A stretch of DNA of 64,000 bases, taken from positions 20,219 to 84,218 of the forward strand of contig CAMWUN010000008.1 of assembly GCA_947177425.1 (NCBI GenBank). Reading direction: 5' to 3'. Source of the DNA: an uncultured bacterium. GTDB taxonomy: Bacteria > Bacillota > Clostridia > Lachnospirales > Lachnospiraceae. The position numbers were made by a program, and so were the translations under genes. Shown piece after piece: positions 25,791-35,156 of the stretch (positions are counted from its first letter, which is position 1; each line of letters begins with the position of its first letter). Below the pieces are notes generated by a model. The model had not been told where the DNA came from. It searched no databases and worked only from the letters and a program-made list of their open reading frames with translations.

Positions 25791-26063
25791 ATGGCAAAAC
25801 AGAAAAAGGCAACAGTCAACGGTACGGAATATACGCTGCAGAGCGTTTCACCGCAGTGGTATATGGAAATTAATGATGAGTGTGGAATGACAGGAGGAAA
25901 GCGGAATACAGCCAAATACATAGATGAGATGTTCAAAAATGTAATAGTGTCACCGCCGGAAGTAAGGAATGAAGGAATAGGATATTTTAATCTAAATGAC
26001 GACATTGATTCCACGGAAAAGCTGTTGAAAGAAATCGAATCCTTTCTTAGGGAGCGAAAATAA
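25791..26063 (+). CDS. Tail assembly chaperone
   Basis: ATG 25791 is preceded by AAAGGAG at a long distance of 13 bases; the frame is also open to ATG 25725, which overlaps the tube stop. 90 residues: KKATVNGTEYTLQSVSPQWY, KYIDEMFKNVIVSPPE. The position between tube and tape measure, with a shifted downstream frame, is that of G/GT-type chaperones. Confidence 0.7.
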   Translation: MAKQKKATVNGTEYTLQSVSPQWYMEINDECGMTGGKRNTAKYIDEMFKNVIVSPPEVRNEGIGYFNLNDDIDSTEKLLKEIESFLRERK

Positions 26064-26229
26064 TATTGCCAGGGCGGAAGCAAAAGCAAGGCGCAACGCT
26101 GAATTTTGGGAACTGGTATACGATGGCGCAGGGATTTCCTATACTGAACTGAAAAACATGGATCTTGCGGAGTTTCGGGAAGCAGCAGAAGCGAAAAAGC
26201 AGTTTAATAGCAGGAGGAAAGCTAAATAA
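26029..26229 (+). CDS. Shifted-frame extension of the tail chaperone (GT-like), no start codon
   Basis: A different frame is open from 26029 to TAA 26227-26229, encoding NIARAEAKARRNAEFWELVY, DGAGISYTELKNMDLAEF and AAEAKKQFNSRRK. Its coding look is good, yet no ATG, GTG or TTG occurs in the first part. A +1 or -2 ribosomal shift near GAG CGA AAA TAA (26052-26063) would join it to the chaperone. In λ the matching product uses -1, and in Mu-like phages -2 is reported. Shift site and direction are inferred. Confidence 0.55.
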   Translation, partial: KKSNPFLGSENNIARAEAKARRNAEFWELVYDGAGISYTELKNMDLAEFREAAEAKKQFNSRRKAK

Positions 26230-26251
26230 GAGGCTTCCCCCTGCTATTTTT
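26206..26251 (+). terminator. Terminator-like hairpin before the tape measure gene
   Basis: Stem AATAGCAGGAGGAA / TTCCCCCTGCTATT (14 bases, one A-C mismatch), then TTT. Its 5' arm lies in the end of the GT-like frame. It sits 17 bases before the tape measure ATG and points along the operon. Confidence 0.75.
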
Positions 26252-26267
26252 AAAGGCAGGTGATGAT

Positions 26268-28415
26268 ATGCCGGACCAGAGGAGTCTCACTAATAAAATT
26301 GATTTTAAAACAGATGAGGCAATCAATCAGTTAGAAGCGGTCAGGGAATCCTTACAGGAAATAACAGAAGAGACTTATGAAGCAGAATATGAGATAAGTA
26401 AATATGGAAGCGAGGCAGCAGCGGCGGCGGGGGCGGCTGCTTCGGGATTCAAAGGGGCGGCAGATGAAGTACAATCTTTTGGAAGCGCGGTAGCCAGGAG
26501 TGCCGGAAAATCTTTAAAAGAGTATAATTCCCTTCCCAAGGCCATTAAAGCAGGAGTGGGAGGCGGACTGGACTATATACAGAATAAGACAAACCAGTTT
26601 GTAAAAAAGACAATAACAGGGGCAGGAAATATTACAAAAGCGTTTCTGCATCCAGTCCAGACAATAAAGGGGAAACTGGTCGATGCGCTTGAGGAGGCCG
26701 GAACCCAAACTAAGGATACAGGGCAGAAAGCCAGGGATTCCCAGGACGATTTTGAGAAGATGGGGGATGCCGGAGAAGATGCAGGAAAAAGCATCAAAGA
26801 TGCCATTAGCGGCGCAGCGGCCAAACTGGTTGCCCTGAAAGCTGGATTTGAAATTGTAAAAAAGGGCTTTGAGATTATAAAAAATCTGGGCACCGAACTG
26901 ATAAATGTAGGGAAGGAAACCCAGACAGTCAATGCACAGTTTAGTGCAGTATTCAGCGGGCAGGAAATAGGCGCATGGGTGGATAATTTTTCCGGCGCGG
27001 TAAACAGAAGCAGAACAGAAATCAAAAGCTTTTTGGTTTCAAATAAAACATTATATCAGGGGCTGGGTATTACAGGTGAAGCGGCAGACCAGCTTTCCAA
27101 GATAACCACTTCTCTGGCGTATGATATTGGAGCCGCCCTCAAATTGGATGATGCGGAAGCGCTGTCCGCGGTACAGGATTACATAAGCGGAAACGCTGCA
27201 GCACTGTCACAATATGGAGTACAGATTGATGATGCCGTCATAAAGCAGTCAGCCCTTGATATGGGGTTCGGAAGCAATATAGACAGTCTGAATGAGGCCC
27301 AGATGGCGCAGGTGCGCATGAATGCCCTTCTGGAAAACAGTACGTCTATACAAAGGCAGGCGGCAGAAGGTCAGACCGGATACGCCAACAATATCAAGAG
27401 CCTGAAAGCGGTAATGATGGATTTCGGGGAGAAAGCGGATGAAAAGTTTTCCCCCATATTTGACAAGCTGACAGGCAGTATTTTAAAGTCATGGCCAAAG
27501 ATAGAACCGGCCCTGCTTAAGTTTATTGGTTATCTGGGGGATAAAGGAATCGGCGCAGCGCTCCCGGAACTGGTAAATCTGGCAGCAACGGCACTTCCAC
27601 CATTCATTGAGATGCTGATGCAGGCAGCCGATGCCGCACAGCCGATAGGGACAGCGCTTCTTTCGCTGGCGACTACAGCGTTACCGCCTCTTGTGACAGC
27701 GTTGGCACCAGTGGTGGGAATCATAGGGGAACTGGCTGGAACAGTATTACCGCCTCTGGGAGGGATAATTGCAAAAATATCAGAAACAATAATCCCGCCT
27801 TTTGTACAGATATTGGGTACACTGAATAAAACGGTCATAACGCCGCTTATGCCGGTTATATCCCAGATAGCAGACGCAGTTCTTCCAGCACTGGCAGCAG
27901 GCATGCAGGCACTGTCACCACTTCTTGAAGCGGTTTCACCAATTCTGACGGGAATCGGGACTGTGCTTGGGGATATAGTAGGATTTCTGGCCAAAGTCGT
28001 AGAGTATGCCGCAGGCGGAATCGGAACTGTAATTGAAAAGGTAGCCGGCTTCTTTAACGGAGGAGGAAGTGCAGGAACCAGTATTCCGCATAACGCCAGG
28101 GGAACAGATAACTTTAAAGGCGGACTGACTTATATTAACGAGCAGGGCGGTGAAATAGCCGTACTGCCGTCAGGAAGCAAAGTTATTCCAGCCGACAAAA
28201 GTGAGAAGATAGCAGAGGGCGTTGGCGGAGAATATATTACGGTACCTGTAACCATAGAACTGAATATTAATGTAAATGGACAGGCAGATGAAAAACTGAT
28301 AGAAGAAATCAAAAATATTTCACAGTCCATAGCGGAAAAAGTAAGTAAGGCAGTATATGAAAAAATGGAAGCCAGAAGAATTGAAAGACAGGCAATACAG
28401 GAAGGGCTTACATAG
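26268..28415 (+). CDS. Tape measure protein
   Basis: 715 residues starting ATG 26268 after GGCAGGTGATAT. N-terminal coiled helices (NQLEAVRESLQEITEETYEA), then small-residue-rich helical parts, then a tape-measure core (GKETQTVNAQFSAVFSG, TSLAYDIGAALKLDDAEALS, YANNIKSLKAVMMDFGEKAD). Residues ~430-590 are a run of hydrophobic ~20-residue repeats with LPP (ATALPPFIEMLMQAADAAQP, ATTALPPLVTALAPVVG). It sets tail length; short at 715 residues. Confidence 0.85.
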   Translation: MPDQRSLTNKIDFKTDEAINQLEAVRESLQEITEETYEAEYEISKYGSEAAAAAGAAASGFKGAADEVQSFGSAVARSAGKSLKEYNSLPKAIKAGVGGGLDYIQNKTNQFVKKTITGAGNITKAFLHPVQTIKGKLVDALEEAGTQTKDTGQKARDSQDDFEKMGDAGEDAGKSIKDAISGAAAKLVALKAGFEIVKKGFEIIKNLGTELINVGKETQTVNAQFSAVFSGQEIGAWVDNFSGAVNRSRTEIKSFLVSNKTLYQGLGITGEAADQLSKITTSLAYDIGAALKLDDAEALSAVQDYISGNAAALSQYGVQIDDAVIKQSALDMGFGSNIDSLNEAQMAQVRMNALLENSTSIQRQAAEGQTGYANNIKSLKAVMMDFGEKADEKFSPIFDKLTGSILKSWPKIEPALLKFIGYLGDKGIGAALPELVNLAATALPPFIEMLMQAADAAQPIGTALLSLATTALPPLVTALAPVVGIIGELAGTVLPPLGGIIAKISETIIPPFVQILGTLNKTVITPLMPVISQIADAVLPALAAGMQALSPLLEAVSPILTGIGTVLGDIVGFLAKVVEYAAGGIGTVIEKVAGFFNGGGSAGTSIPHNARGTDNFKGGLTYINEQGGEIAVLPSGSKVIPADKSEKIAEGVGGEYITVPVTIELNINVNGQADEKLIEEIKNISQSIAEKVSKAVYEKMEARRIERQAIQEGLT

Positions 28416-28427
28416 GGAGACAGTTAT

Positions 28428-28994
28428 ATGGCTTATGTTTTGGAGGGAAGGAAGTGCGGAACTGTCCGGTTTGAACCGGACAGCGGCACTATTCAGAAGG
28501 AAAGTGCGGCGAAATCCAGTAAGATGACGTCAAACGCTATTGAAACAGGAAGCACGATTGAGGATCATGTATATAGAAATCCCGAACAGATACAGCTAAA
28601 TGGTGTAATTATCGGCGGAATGGACGGGTATAACATCCTTAACAGTATGTGGAAACAGAGAGATATAGTAACATACATTGGCAGGTTAAGGGAGAATAAT
28701 CTAATCATTACCAATATCAAATTTGATGTAGATAAGAGCAACAGGGACGGGTGTGTTTTTTCAGCCATGCTCCAAAAGGCAAACATAGTATCAAGCGCCT
28801 ATGCAGACATAGGTATTGTCCAGACAATGAGCATGCAGGATGGAGTTACGGGCGTAAAAGCGGAGGGAATGAAAACTACTGTCCATGCAGGCATAATGAG
28901 CAGTGCATATGCGAAGTACACAGAATCTTATAACAGGCAGAGCAATAATGGACCGAACGCGCGGAGAACGGCAAGCTATAATGGGTTAGGGTGA
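28428..28994 (+). CDS. Dit-like baseplate protein
   Basis: 188 residues. The part EKS..ETGSTIEDHVYRNPEQIQ (SNAIETGSTIEDHVYRNPEQ) followed by LNGVIIGG is the N-terminal Dit-like motif of contractile phages. Later LIITNIKFDVDKSNRDGCVF and MLQKANIVS match. It lies between tape measure and plug as usual. Confidence 0.75.
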   Translation: MAYVLEGRKCGTVRFEPDSGTIQKESAAKSSKMTSNAIETGSTIEDHVYRNPEQIQLNGVIIGGMDGYNILNSMWKQRDIVTYIGRLRENNLIITNIKFDVDKSNRDGCVFSAMLQKANIVSSAYADIGIVQTMSMQDGVTGVKAEGMKTTVHAGIMSSAYAKYTESYNRQSNNGPNARRTASYNGLG

Positions 28995-29347
28995 TGGATA
29001 TGACAGATATGGGAAAAAGCTATACAGTGGAATATATTCCGGTCGATGTGGATAAAGTACCATATTCTTTTCAGATTAAACTTGGAGACAGAACATTTGT
29101 ATTTACCATAAAGTACAATGAACAGGCGGGAATATTTACAGTAGATTTGAAAATAGCAGCAACGCAGGAAATCCTCTGCTATGGGGATCCGGTACTGTTT
29201 GGGAGACAGATGTTCAATACCGTTGAGGATGAACGTTACCCACAGCCTGTTATTATTCCATACTGTCTGCATGGTAACGTTGATAGGGTTACAAAGGAAA
29301 ATCTAGGGAAAACAGTACAGCTTTATTTGCATGAAAGGAAAGGCTGA
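28994..29347 (+). CDS. Baseplate plug-like protein
   Basis: ATG 28994 overlaps the previous TGA; ATG 29000 is also possible. 117 residues: EYIPVDVDKVPYSFQIKLG, FVFTIKYNEQAGIFTVDLK, then DPVLFGRQMFNTVEDERYP. This small β protein is found after Dit-like proteins in DUF3383 phages and called plug or DUF6983-like. Name from motif memory. Confidence 0.6.
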   Translation: MDMTDMGKSYTVEYIPVDVDKVPYSFQIKLGDRTFVFTIKYNEQAGIFTVDLKIAATQEILCYGDPVLFGRQMFNTVEDERYPQPVIIPYCLHGNVDRVTKENLGKTVQLYLHERKG

Positions 29348-29349
29348 TT

Positions 29350-30201
29350 ATGGGACTGCTTTTTATACGAAGTGCAACATTACAGATAGGGAACAATGTA
29401 TACAGCATGAATGATGGATTTTATTTTGAGTTTGAGGTGCCTTTTTACGATTCGGAAGAACTGACAACGGTATCTTTTAAAATCCATAATCTGAATCAGG
29501 AAACAAGAAGGTCTATTAAAAAGAGCCTTCCCATCATACTAAATGCCGGATATGAAGACGATATGGGAGTAATATTCATAGGAGTGGTCAACAGTGCATC
29601 CAGCCAGCTCCAGGACACGGAATGGATTACCGAAATATCTGCCGCCGCCATACTGAATGAATGGCTGAATACGGAGGTAAATAAAACCTATATGCCGGGG
29701 ACGGATGCTGAAAATATCCTCCGGGATCTGCTTAATATATTCGGGGTGGAAGTTGGAAGGTTTGAATTGAAGAAGAACAGGGAATATCCCAGGGGAAGAG
29801 TATGCAGCGGAAAGCTGAAAGATATTTTAAGCCAGATTGTAACAGAAGAATGCGGAAGCAGGATGCTGGTAAGGAACAACCAGATTATTATAAACGATCC
29901 GGGAGCGGCTATATATAACGGGGTATTGCTGACGCCACAGACAGGGCTGCTGATATCAGAGGGAGATAACAGTGAAGTATTGGTTGCGACTCCTGATGAA
30001 ATACAGACATCAAAAGAAGAAAAAGATGAAAAGGGAGAAACGAAGAAAAAAAGGTGCCTGTTAAACCACAGGATTGGAGCGGGCGATTTTGTACAGATAC
30101 AGTCAAAAGCGGAAAACGGCATATATAAAGTAATAAGTGGGTGCCACAAGGGAACGCCAGACGGCGAATGGATCACAGAGATTGAAGTTAAACCGGCATG
30201 A
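29350..30201 (+). CDS. Baseplate hub protein
   Basis: 283 residues. FEFEVPFYDSEELTTVSFKI, then GYEDDMGVIFIGVVNSASSQ and AENILRDLLNIFGVEVG, CSGKLKDILSQIVTEECGSR, then ISEGDNSEVLVATPDE. This is the order of gp27/XkdQ-type hub domains. It starts two bases after the plug stop. Confidence 0.7.
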   Translation: MGLLFIRSATLQIGNNVYSMNDGFYFEFEVPFYDSEELTTVSFKIHNLNQETRRSIKKSLPIILNAGYEDDMGVIFIGVVNSASSQLQDTEWITEISAAAILNEWLNTEVNKTYMPGTDAENILRDLLNIFGVEVGRFELKKNREYPRGRVCSGKLKDILSQIVTEECGSRMLVRNNQIIINDPGAAIYNGVLLTPQTGLLISEGDNSEVLVATPDEIQTSKEEKDEKGETKKKRCLLNHRIGAGDFVQIQSKAENGIYKVISGCHKGTPDGEWITEIEVKPA

Positions 30202-30217
30202 TTATAGGAGAATATGG

Positions 30218-30748
30218 ATGAAAAAGTCAAACCAGTACTCTTTAAACCAGTCACAGCAGAGGAAAATGGCAGAGCAGATACATGTTGCCGATATGGTTGA
30301 GGTCATTTCCTTTTACCCGGAAGATATGACAGTGGACGTCAAGCCGCTTGTCATGGGAATTAAAGAAGAATGTTTTATATCCAGACCCCCGGTAATGAAA
30401 GTTCCGGCAGCGACGTTAAGCGGTAATGGTATATTTATCAGGCCATGGTACCGGGAAGGGGACATAGGAATTATTGTTTATCTGGATTATGACACAGACA
30501 ACGTTTTTGCATCGGGAGCGGAGTCTGAACCGCTTACGACAGGGTGCCATACAGGAAAAGACGGCGTATTTATCGGCGGAACTATCTGCGGAAGTGCACC
30601 GCCGGAAAGCTTTCCGCCTGATTCCCTGGTAATGGGAACGGAAGATAATTATATATCATTTGGCGGGGAGGGAATACAAATACATGGGAAAGTGGAAATT
30701 GAAGGTGAGTTGAAAGTTAATGGGAAATCTGTATTGACCAAGGGGTGA
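30218..30748 (+). CDS. Baseplate spike protein with Gp138-type N-terminal domain
   Basis: ATG 30218 follows TAGGAGAATATGG. 176 residues: ADMVEVISFYPEDMTVDVKP (OB-like), ISRPPVMKVPA, RPWYREGDIGIIVYLDYDTD, GCHTGKDGVFIGG and a β-helical end ISFGGEGIQIHGKVEIEGEL. This is the Gp138-N fold of membrane-piercing spikes. Confidence 0.75.
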   Translation: MKKSNQYSLNQSQQRKMAEQIHVADMVEVISFYPEDMTVDVKPLVMGIKEECFISRPPVMKVPAATLSGNGIFIRPWYREGDIGIIVYLDYDTDNVFASGAESEPLTTGCHTGKDGVFIGGTICGSAPPESFPPDSLVMGTEDNYISFGGEGIQIHGKVEIEGELKVNGKSVLTKG

Positions 30749-31140
30749 TGTATTTGGAAAATGTGACATTGAAAGTCAGCGAAGAAACCAATGATTTGGT
30801 TTTTGATGATAATGGAATATTAATGACAGTAGAAGGAAGCGGAACAACCGCGCAAAACGTCAGGATGACGCTCACGGCATGGAAAGGGGATTTCCCGCTT
30901 GTAGAGGAACATGGGACGGACTATAAGAGAATATTCAATGAAAACTGTATGGAGGATGAACGGGAAGAGGTATTAAGGGAAGCCATACTGCAGGAAGAGA
31001 ATGTAAAACAGATAGAGAAAATCCAGATAATAAATGATGAAAAACGAAGCATATCAGTATTGTTTGCCGGAATCTTGAAAGACGGTGGTAAAATCGGCAT
31101 GGAGGTGGAAAAAACATGGCAGGGGAAGAGTGGGGGCTGA
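30748..31140 (+). CDS. Baseplate wedge protein (gp25/W-like, DUF2634-type)
   Basis: ATG 30748 shares a base with the previous stop. 130 residues: NDLVFDDNGILMTVEGSGTT AQNVRMTL, WKGDFPLVEEHGTDYKRI, then LREAILQEENVKQIEKIQI. This matches gp25-like wedge proteins. It overlaps the gpJ-like gene by 25 bases. Confidence 0.75.
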   Translation: MYLENVTLKVSEETNDLVFDDNGILMTVEGSGTTAQNVRMTLTAWKGDFPLVEEHGTDYKRIFNENCMEDEREEVLREAILQEENVKQIEKIQIINDEKRSISVLFAGILKDGGKIGMEVEKTWQGKSGG

Positions 31141-32297
31141 CACACAAAGGCTTTTACAGGCCGGAATATGTGCAGATACTAAATGCCGTAGAATACAGGG
31201 CAAGGGAATTGTTTGGCGATAATGTGAATCTGACAGTCAGATCGCCCCTTGGAATCCTTTTAAGGATAGATGCATGGATGATGAATATTCTGTTTGGAGT
31301 ACTGGAAAAAGTATATAACAGCAGATTTGTGGACACATCGGAAGGAAGCTCCCTTTACAATCTTGGAAGGATGATAGGGATGTACTTGTTGCCGGCGGGA
31401 AAAGCAACGGGATATGTTACCATAGAAGGTGCAGAGGGAACGGTTGTCCCGGCAGGCTACCTTTTAAGTACACCCGGGGGATTGCAGTATACGGTGATGA
31501 GGGAAGAAATAATAGGGGCGGAAGGAAAAACACTGGCCCTGGTCCAGGCAGTCCAGACAGGAAAGGAATACAACACGGATGCAGGCACCATAATCCACAT
31601 AGTAAATCCAGCAGCAGTCCGGGGCATTAAGGGAGTTTACAATGAATCCCCCGTCATTAATGGAAGGGAGAGGGAGACAGACGCAGAATACAGGAACAGA
31701 TATTATAAATCGGTGGACTATGCCGGCGGTGTGAATACGGAGGCGGTAAGGGCAGCACTGTTGCAGGATGTACAGGGCGTTTATGCGGCATACGTATATG
31801 AGAATGATTCTGATGTTTATGACCCGGTATATAAGCTGCCTCCTCACAGCATAGAAGCCGTAGTATATGGAGGACTGGATGAAGATATAGCCAGAACCAT
31901 ATATGAAAAGAAGGCAGGCGGAATACAGACAAATGGAAATAAGAGCGTTCCGGTAATGACAAATTCGGAACAATTGATAGATATTTCCTTTTCACGTCCT
32001 GATTTGATAGATGTCCATATAAGAATTTTTAATTTAGAAACAAATGAAGACTTTCCGGGAGAAGACACAATAAAAGAAGCCTTGATTAATTTTATCGGCG
32101 GCGATGCGAGCGGGGGACTTGGCATCGGTGCCGATGTTTCTTATCAGGGAATACCGGCTGTTGTCATGCAGATAAAAGGGATTCTGGATTTTGATTTTGT
32201 TATGGGAAAAAGCGTGGAAAATCTGAACCGGGAGAAAGTTGAAATCGGAATAAGAGAAAAAGCCGTGACCGCTGCGGATAAGGTGGTGATAGGGTGA
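31116..32297 (+). CDS. Baseplate J/gp47 protein
   Basis: 393 residues starting ATG 31116: GFYRPEYVQILNAVEYRARE, TVRSPLGILLRIDAWMMN, then GTVVPAGYLLSTPGGLQY and TDAEYRNRYYKSVDYAGGVN T, YVYENDSDVYDPVYKLPPHS IEAVVYGG. All are typical of baseplate J-like wedge proteins. Confidence 0.9.
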   Translation: MAGEEWGLTHKGFYRPEYVQILNAVEYRARELFGDNVNLTVRSPLGILLRIDAWMMNILFGVLEKVYNSRFVDTSEGSSLYNLGRMIGMYLLPAGKATGYVTIEGAEGTVVPAGYLLSTPGGLQYTVMREEIIGAEGKTLALVQAVQTGKEYNTDAGTIIHIVNPAAVRGIKGVYNESPVINGRERETDAEYRNRYYKSVDYAGGVNTEAVRAALLQDVQGVYAAYVYENDSDVYDPVYKLPPHSIEAVVYGGLDEDIARTIYEKKAGGIQTNGNKSVPVMTNSEQLIDISFSRPDLIDVHIRIFNLETNEDFPGEDTIKEALINFIGGDASGGLGIGADVSYQGIPAVVMQIKGILDFDFVMGKSVENLNREKVEIGIREKAVTAADKVVIG

Positions 32298-33046
32298 ATT
32301 TTACGCATATGATGCTGAAAATGCTGACAAGTTCTTATAACAGGTCAGACATAAAGAGGTCAGAAAAGGGAGACCTTCCAGAAACGAACATCGGGAAAGT
32401 ATTATCCTTAAGTGCATGGGGATTTGATATTATCAATTCCCATGCTGAAAAAATAATAGAATGGGATAATATAGACTATGCACAAGGCCGGGTGCTGGAC
32501 AGATACGGCGGAAATTATGGCGTATGCAGGGGAGAGGCGCCTGATGATATATATAGGGTAATGATTAAGGTAAAAGTAATTGCCATGCTTTCAGCGGGAA
32601 ATCTTGATACCATTATCAATGCGGCCGCAATACTTTTTGATGTGAAAAATAACAGGGTGGAGGCACAGGAGATATTCCCTGCAAAAATCTTTCTTTTCGT
32701 GGAAGAAGAAGATTTGGACGAAATCCATAAAATGCTCTCCGAAACAATTGCACGCCTTATGTTGCGGATAAAGGCAGCAGGCGTGGGTATGAGGATATTC
32801 CGCAGGACATATTACCATGCGATGGAGACAATTTACACAGGGACTTTGTCCGAAAAATTTGCAAAAAAGTCGCTGGGACCATCTGCCAGGGATGAAAAAG
32901 TCACATATAAAACGCCGTTAATCATGGGGGTAGGAACCAGCATTTATGTTAAAAAGAGTTATATGCCCAGCGTTTATGTTATGTCAGAGTCAGGCGATAA
33001 GCTGGATGTCACTACAAAAAGTGGCAGAAGAATAACGGTGGGATAA
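32294..33046 (+). CDS. Baseplate/tail protein I-type
   Basis: 250 residues, overlapping the J gene by 4 bases (GTGA). NIGKVLSLSAWGFDIINSHA, YAQGRVLDRYGGNYGVCRGE, PDDIYRVMIKVKVIAMLSAG, then LMLRIKAAGV. This is the tail protein I/DUF2313-type scaffold that links wedge and fibre. Confidence 0.7.
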   Translation: MNFTHMMLKMLTSSYNRSDIKRSEKGDLPETNIGKVLSLSAWGFDIINSHAEKIIEWDNIDYAQGRVLDRYGGNYGVCRGEAPDDIYRVMIKVKVIAMLSAGNLDTIINAAAILFDVKNNRVEAQEIFPAKIFLFVEEEDLDEIHKMLSETIARLMLRIKAAGVGMRIFRRTYYHAMETIYTGTLSEKFAKKSLGPSARDEKVTYKTPLIMGVGTSIYVKKSYMPSVYVMSESGDKLDVTTKSGRRITVG

Positions 33047-33082
33047 GAAAGACCAGCCAAATTATTAAAGCAGGAGAAGAGT

Positions 33083-33679
33083 ATGGAAAAAGATGCAGTT
33101 AGAAACGAAGGCACTATTATAACTAAAAAAGGTATGCAACTGATAAGCAAGCTTTTAGCATCAGGCAGTACATTAAATTTTACAAAGGTAGAAATTGGGT
33201 CAGGCCATGCAGATGAAGGAACAGATCTTGAAAGTCTGACGCGGCTGGTATCCTATGTACGGGACGGACACATTGCAAAATGTTTTCCTTTGCCAGAAAA
33301 AAACATCGCCTCTGTTGTATGTCAGATTAGTTCGATTGGTACAATAAATGGATTTGTGGCAACGGAGGCGGGGTTATATGCGGAGGACCCGGACGAAGGG
33401 GAAATACTGTATGCGTATCTGGATATGTGGGATGATCCGCAATATATTTATGCGGAAAGCAATGCTATAAGTAAGTTTTTTGAAATTACAATGAGTGTAG
33501 TGATTTCAAAGGTTGAAAATGTAACAGCGGCTATCAGCCCATACAGCATGATTTCGCGTGAAGAATTTAATGAACTGCTTGAGCAGATAAGCAAAATGGG
33601 GAAGACAACTATTAACACAGCAGAGGCAGAGTTTGAAGAAAATGAAATTAGGCTTATAGTAAATGAAATGCCATATTAA
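33083..33679 (+). CDS. Tail-collar fibre-type protein
   Basis: 198 residues, ATG 33083 after AGGAGAAGAGT. NEGTIITKKGMQLISKLLAS, LNFTKVEIGSGHADEGTDLE, TINGFVATEAGLYAEDPDEG, ILYAYLDMWDDPQYIYAES. These are features of the tail-collar/GpH N-terminal domain. It attaches the fibre to the baseplate. Confidence 0.75.
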   Translation: MEKDAVRNEGTIITKKGMQLISKLLASGSTLNFTKVEIGSGHADEGTDLESLTRLVSYVRDGHIAKCFPLPEKNIASVVCQISSIGTINGFVATEAGLYAEDPDEGEILYAYLDMWDDPQYIYAESNAISKFFEITMSVVISKVENVTAAISPYSMISREEFNELLEQISKMGKTTINTAEAEFEENEIRLIVNEMPY

Positions 33680-33696
33680 GGAAGGAGGTATGCGGG

Positions 33697-35148
33697 GTGG
33701 AAACAGAACAGCTATACGCAAACGGAAATCCAGTCTGCCCAACAACTAATTATGAAAATGACAATGCCGAACAGCGGATAAGAAACGCAGAGATCCTTCT
33801 TGACGAAATAGCGGAACGCGTGGCAACGCGCCTGCTGGAAAAGACAGATATTGCGGAGTGGGCGAAACAGGCACGCAAGCCGTCCTATACAGCGTCAGAA
33901 GTAGGTGCGGATGCTTCGGGAAGCGCCCAGAGGGCGCTGCTGGATGCGAAGGAATATTCTGACAGTACATACCAGCAGGCCACAGGCTATACGGATACGG
34001 CAATTGCCCGGCTCGTAGGTTCGGCCCCGTCCACCCTTGACACGCTGGGAGAGATTGCCGCCGCAATGGAAGATAACGAGTCAGTGGTTTTGGCGCTGGA
34101 AGCTGCCATTGGAAACAAGGCGGATGAAAAAGAATACCAGGCCCATGCAGGAAACAGGACGATGCACGTTACGGCATCGGAACGGGAAAAATGGAATGAA
34201 GCAGCAGACAGGATCCCTTCCGCGCCGGAAGATATAGGGGCCCTTCCTTCTGGTGCCAGCGCAGTTTCTGCAGACAAATGGAAAACTCCCAGGAATATAA
34301 ACGGCATGAACGTGGATGGCAGTGGGAACAGGACAAATTATGGGACATGTTCCACCGCAGCGGCCACAGCAGCAAAAGTGGTATCATGTAACGGATTCGG
34401 GCTGGTGACAGGCGCGGAGATCACAGTTAAATTTACCGTGACAAATACAGCAGCAAACCCGACGTTGAATGTCAACAGCACAGGCGCAAAGCCGGTCTGG
34501 TACCGGGGAGCGGCCATAGCTGCCGGGTATCTTGCCGCGAACCGTACATATATATTCAGGTACAATGGTACACAGTATGAATTAGTGGGAGATATTGACA
34601 CCAATGAAAAATATTCCGCCATGACAGGTGCAACGGAATCCGCAGGAGGAAAAGCCGGACTGGTTCCAGCTCCTGCCAAAGGCGCACAGGGGAAGTATTT
34701 AAGGGGTGACGGCACATGGGTCGCACCGGCCACCACCCTTGCAGGGACGGAGCAGGGAATACCGCTGGACCAGACGATGGGGAAGATACTGAATGATAAG
34801 GTTAGTGAGATAATTAGCAATTTACAATCCCTGTCAACTGCGGAAGTGATAACAATGACCGCTAATGCGTCATGGGTAAAAAAAGGTGATGTACTATGCT
34901 TTAAAATAGCAAACAGATGCTTTTTCCAATTTATAGAGGTTGAGTTTGCTAAAGAATCCGCTAATACGGAGTACAAAAAAACACTGTTCTGGACACTTGG
35001 TAAAAGTGTTGGCTATGAAAAGGTTTTTCTTCTATATCCGATAGACGGCGGTCAACCAATCCGGCTGCTGTGTTCTGGCAACAAAATATATGGACATTAT
35101 AGTGGTGCATATTTAAATATGGATTATTTTGGATTGCTGGTCATGTAA
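33697..35148 (+). CDS. Tail fibre with exchangeable C-terminal tip
   Basis: GTG 33697 after GGAAGGAGG. 483 residues: the N-terminal third is helical (AEQRIRNAEILLDEIAERVA), the middle has ALYGSAP-type repeats (TAIARLVGSAPSTLDTLGEI; DIGALPSGASAVSADKWKTP) and EAEITVKFTVTNTAANPTLN, then KGAQGKYLRGDGTWVAP. The tip (108 codons) begins in EIISNLQSLSTAEVI, where the inverted repeat falls. The tip is probably the receptor-binding domain and is replaced by inversion. Confidence 0.85.
   Translation: METEQLYANGNPVCPTTNYENDNAEQRIRNAEILLDEIAERVATRLLEKTDIAEWAKQARKPSYTASEVGADASGSAQRALLDAKEYSDSTYQQATGYTDTAIARLVGSAPSTLDTLGEIAAAMEDNESVVLALEAAIGNKADEKEYQAHAGNRTMHVTASEREKWNEAADRIPSAPEDIGALPSGASAVSADKWKTPRNINGMNVDGSGNRTNYGTCSTAAATAAKVVSCNGFGLVTGAEITVKFTVTNTAANPTLNVNSTGAKPVWYRGAAIAAGYLAANRTYIFRYNGTQYELVGDIDTNEKYSAMTGATESAGGKAGLVPAPAKGAQGKYLRGDGTWVAPATTLAGTEQGIPLDQTMGKILNDKVSEIISNLQSLSTAEVITMTANASWVKKGDVLCFKIANRCFFQFIEVEFAKESANTEYKKTLFWTLGKSVGYEKVFLLYPIDGGQPIRLLCSGNKIYGHYSGAYLNMDYFGLLVM
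34805..34824 (+). repeat. Left inverted repeat of the fibre cassette
   Basis: GTGAGATAATTAGCAATTTA, in the fibre frame as (S)EIISNL. Compare the reverse complement of 35505-35524: GTAAGATAAATAGCAATTTA. Confidence 0.85.
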
Positions 35149-35156
35149 ACTGACTA

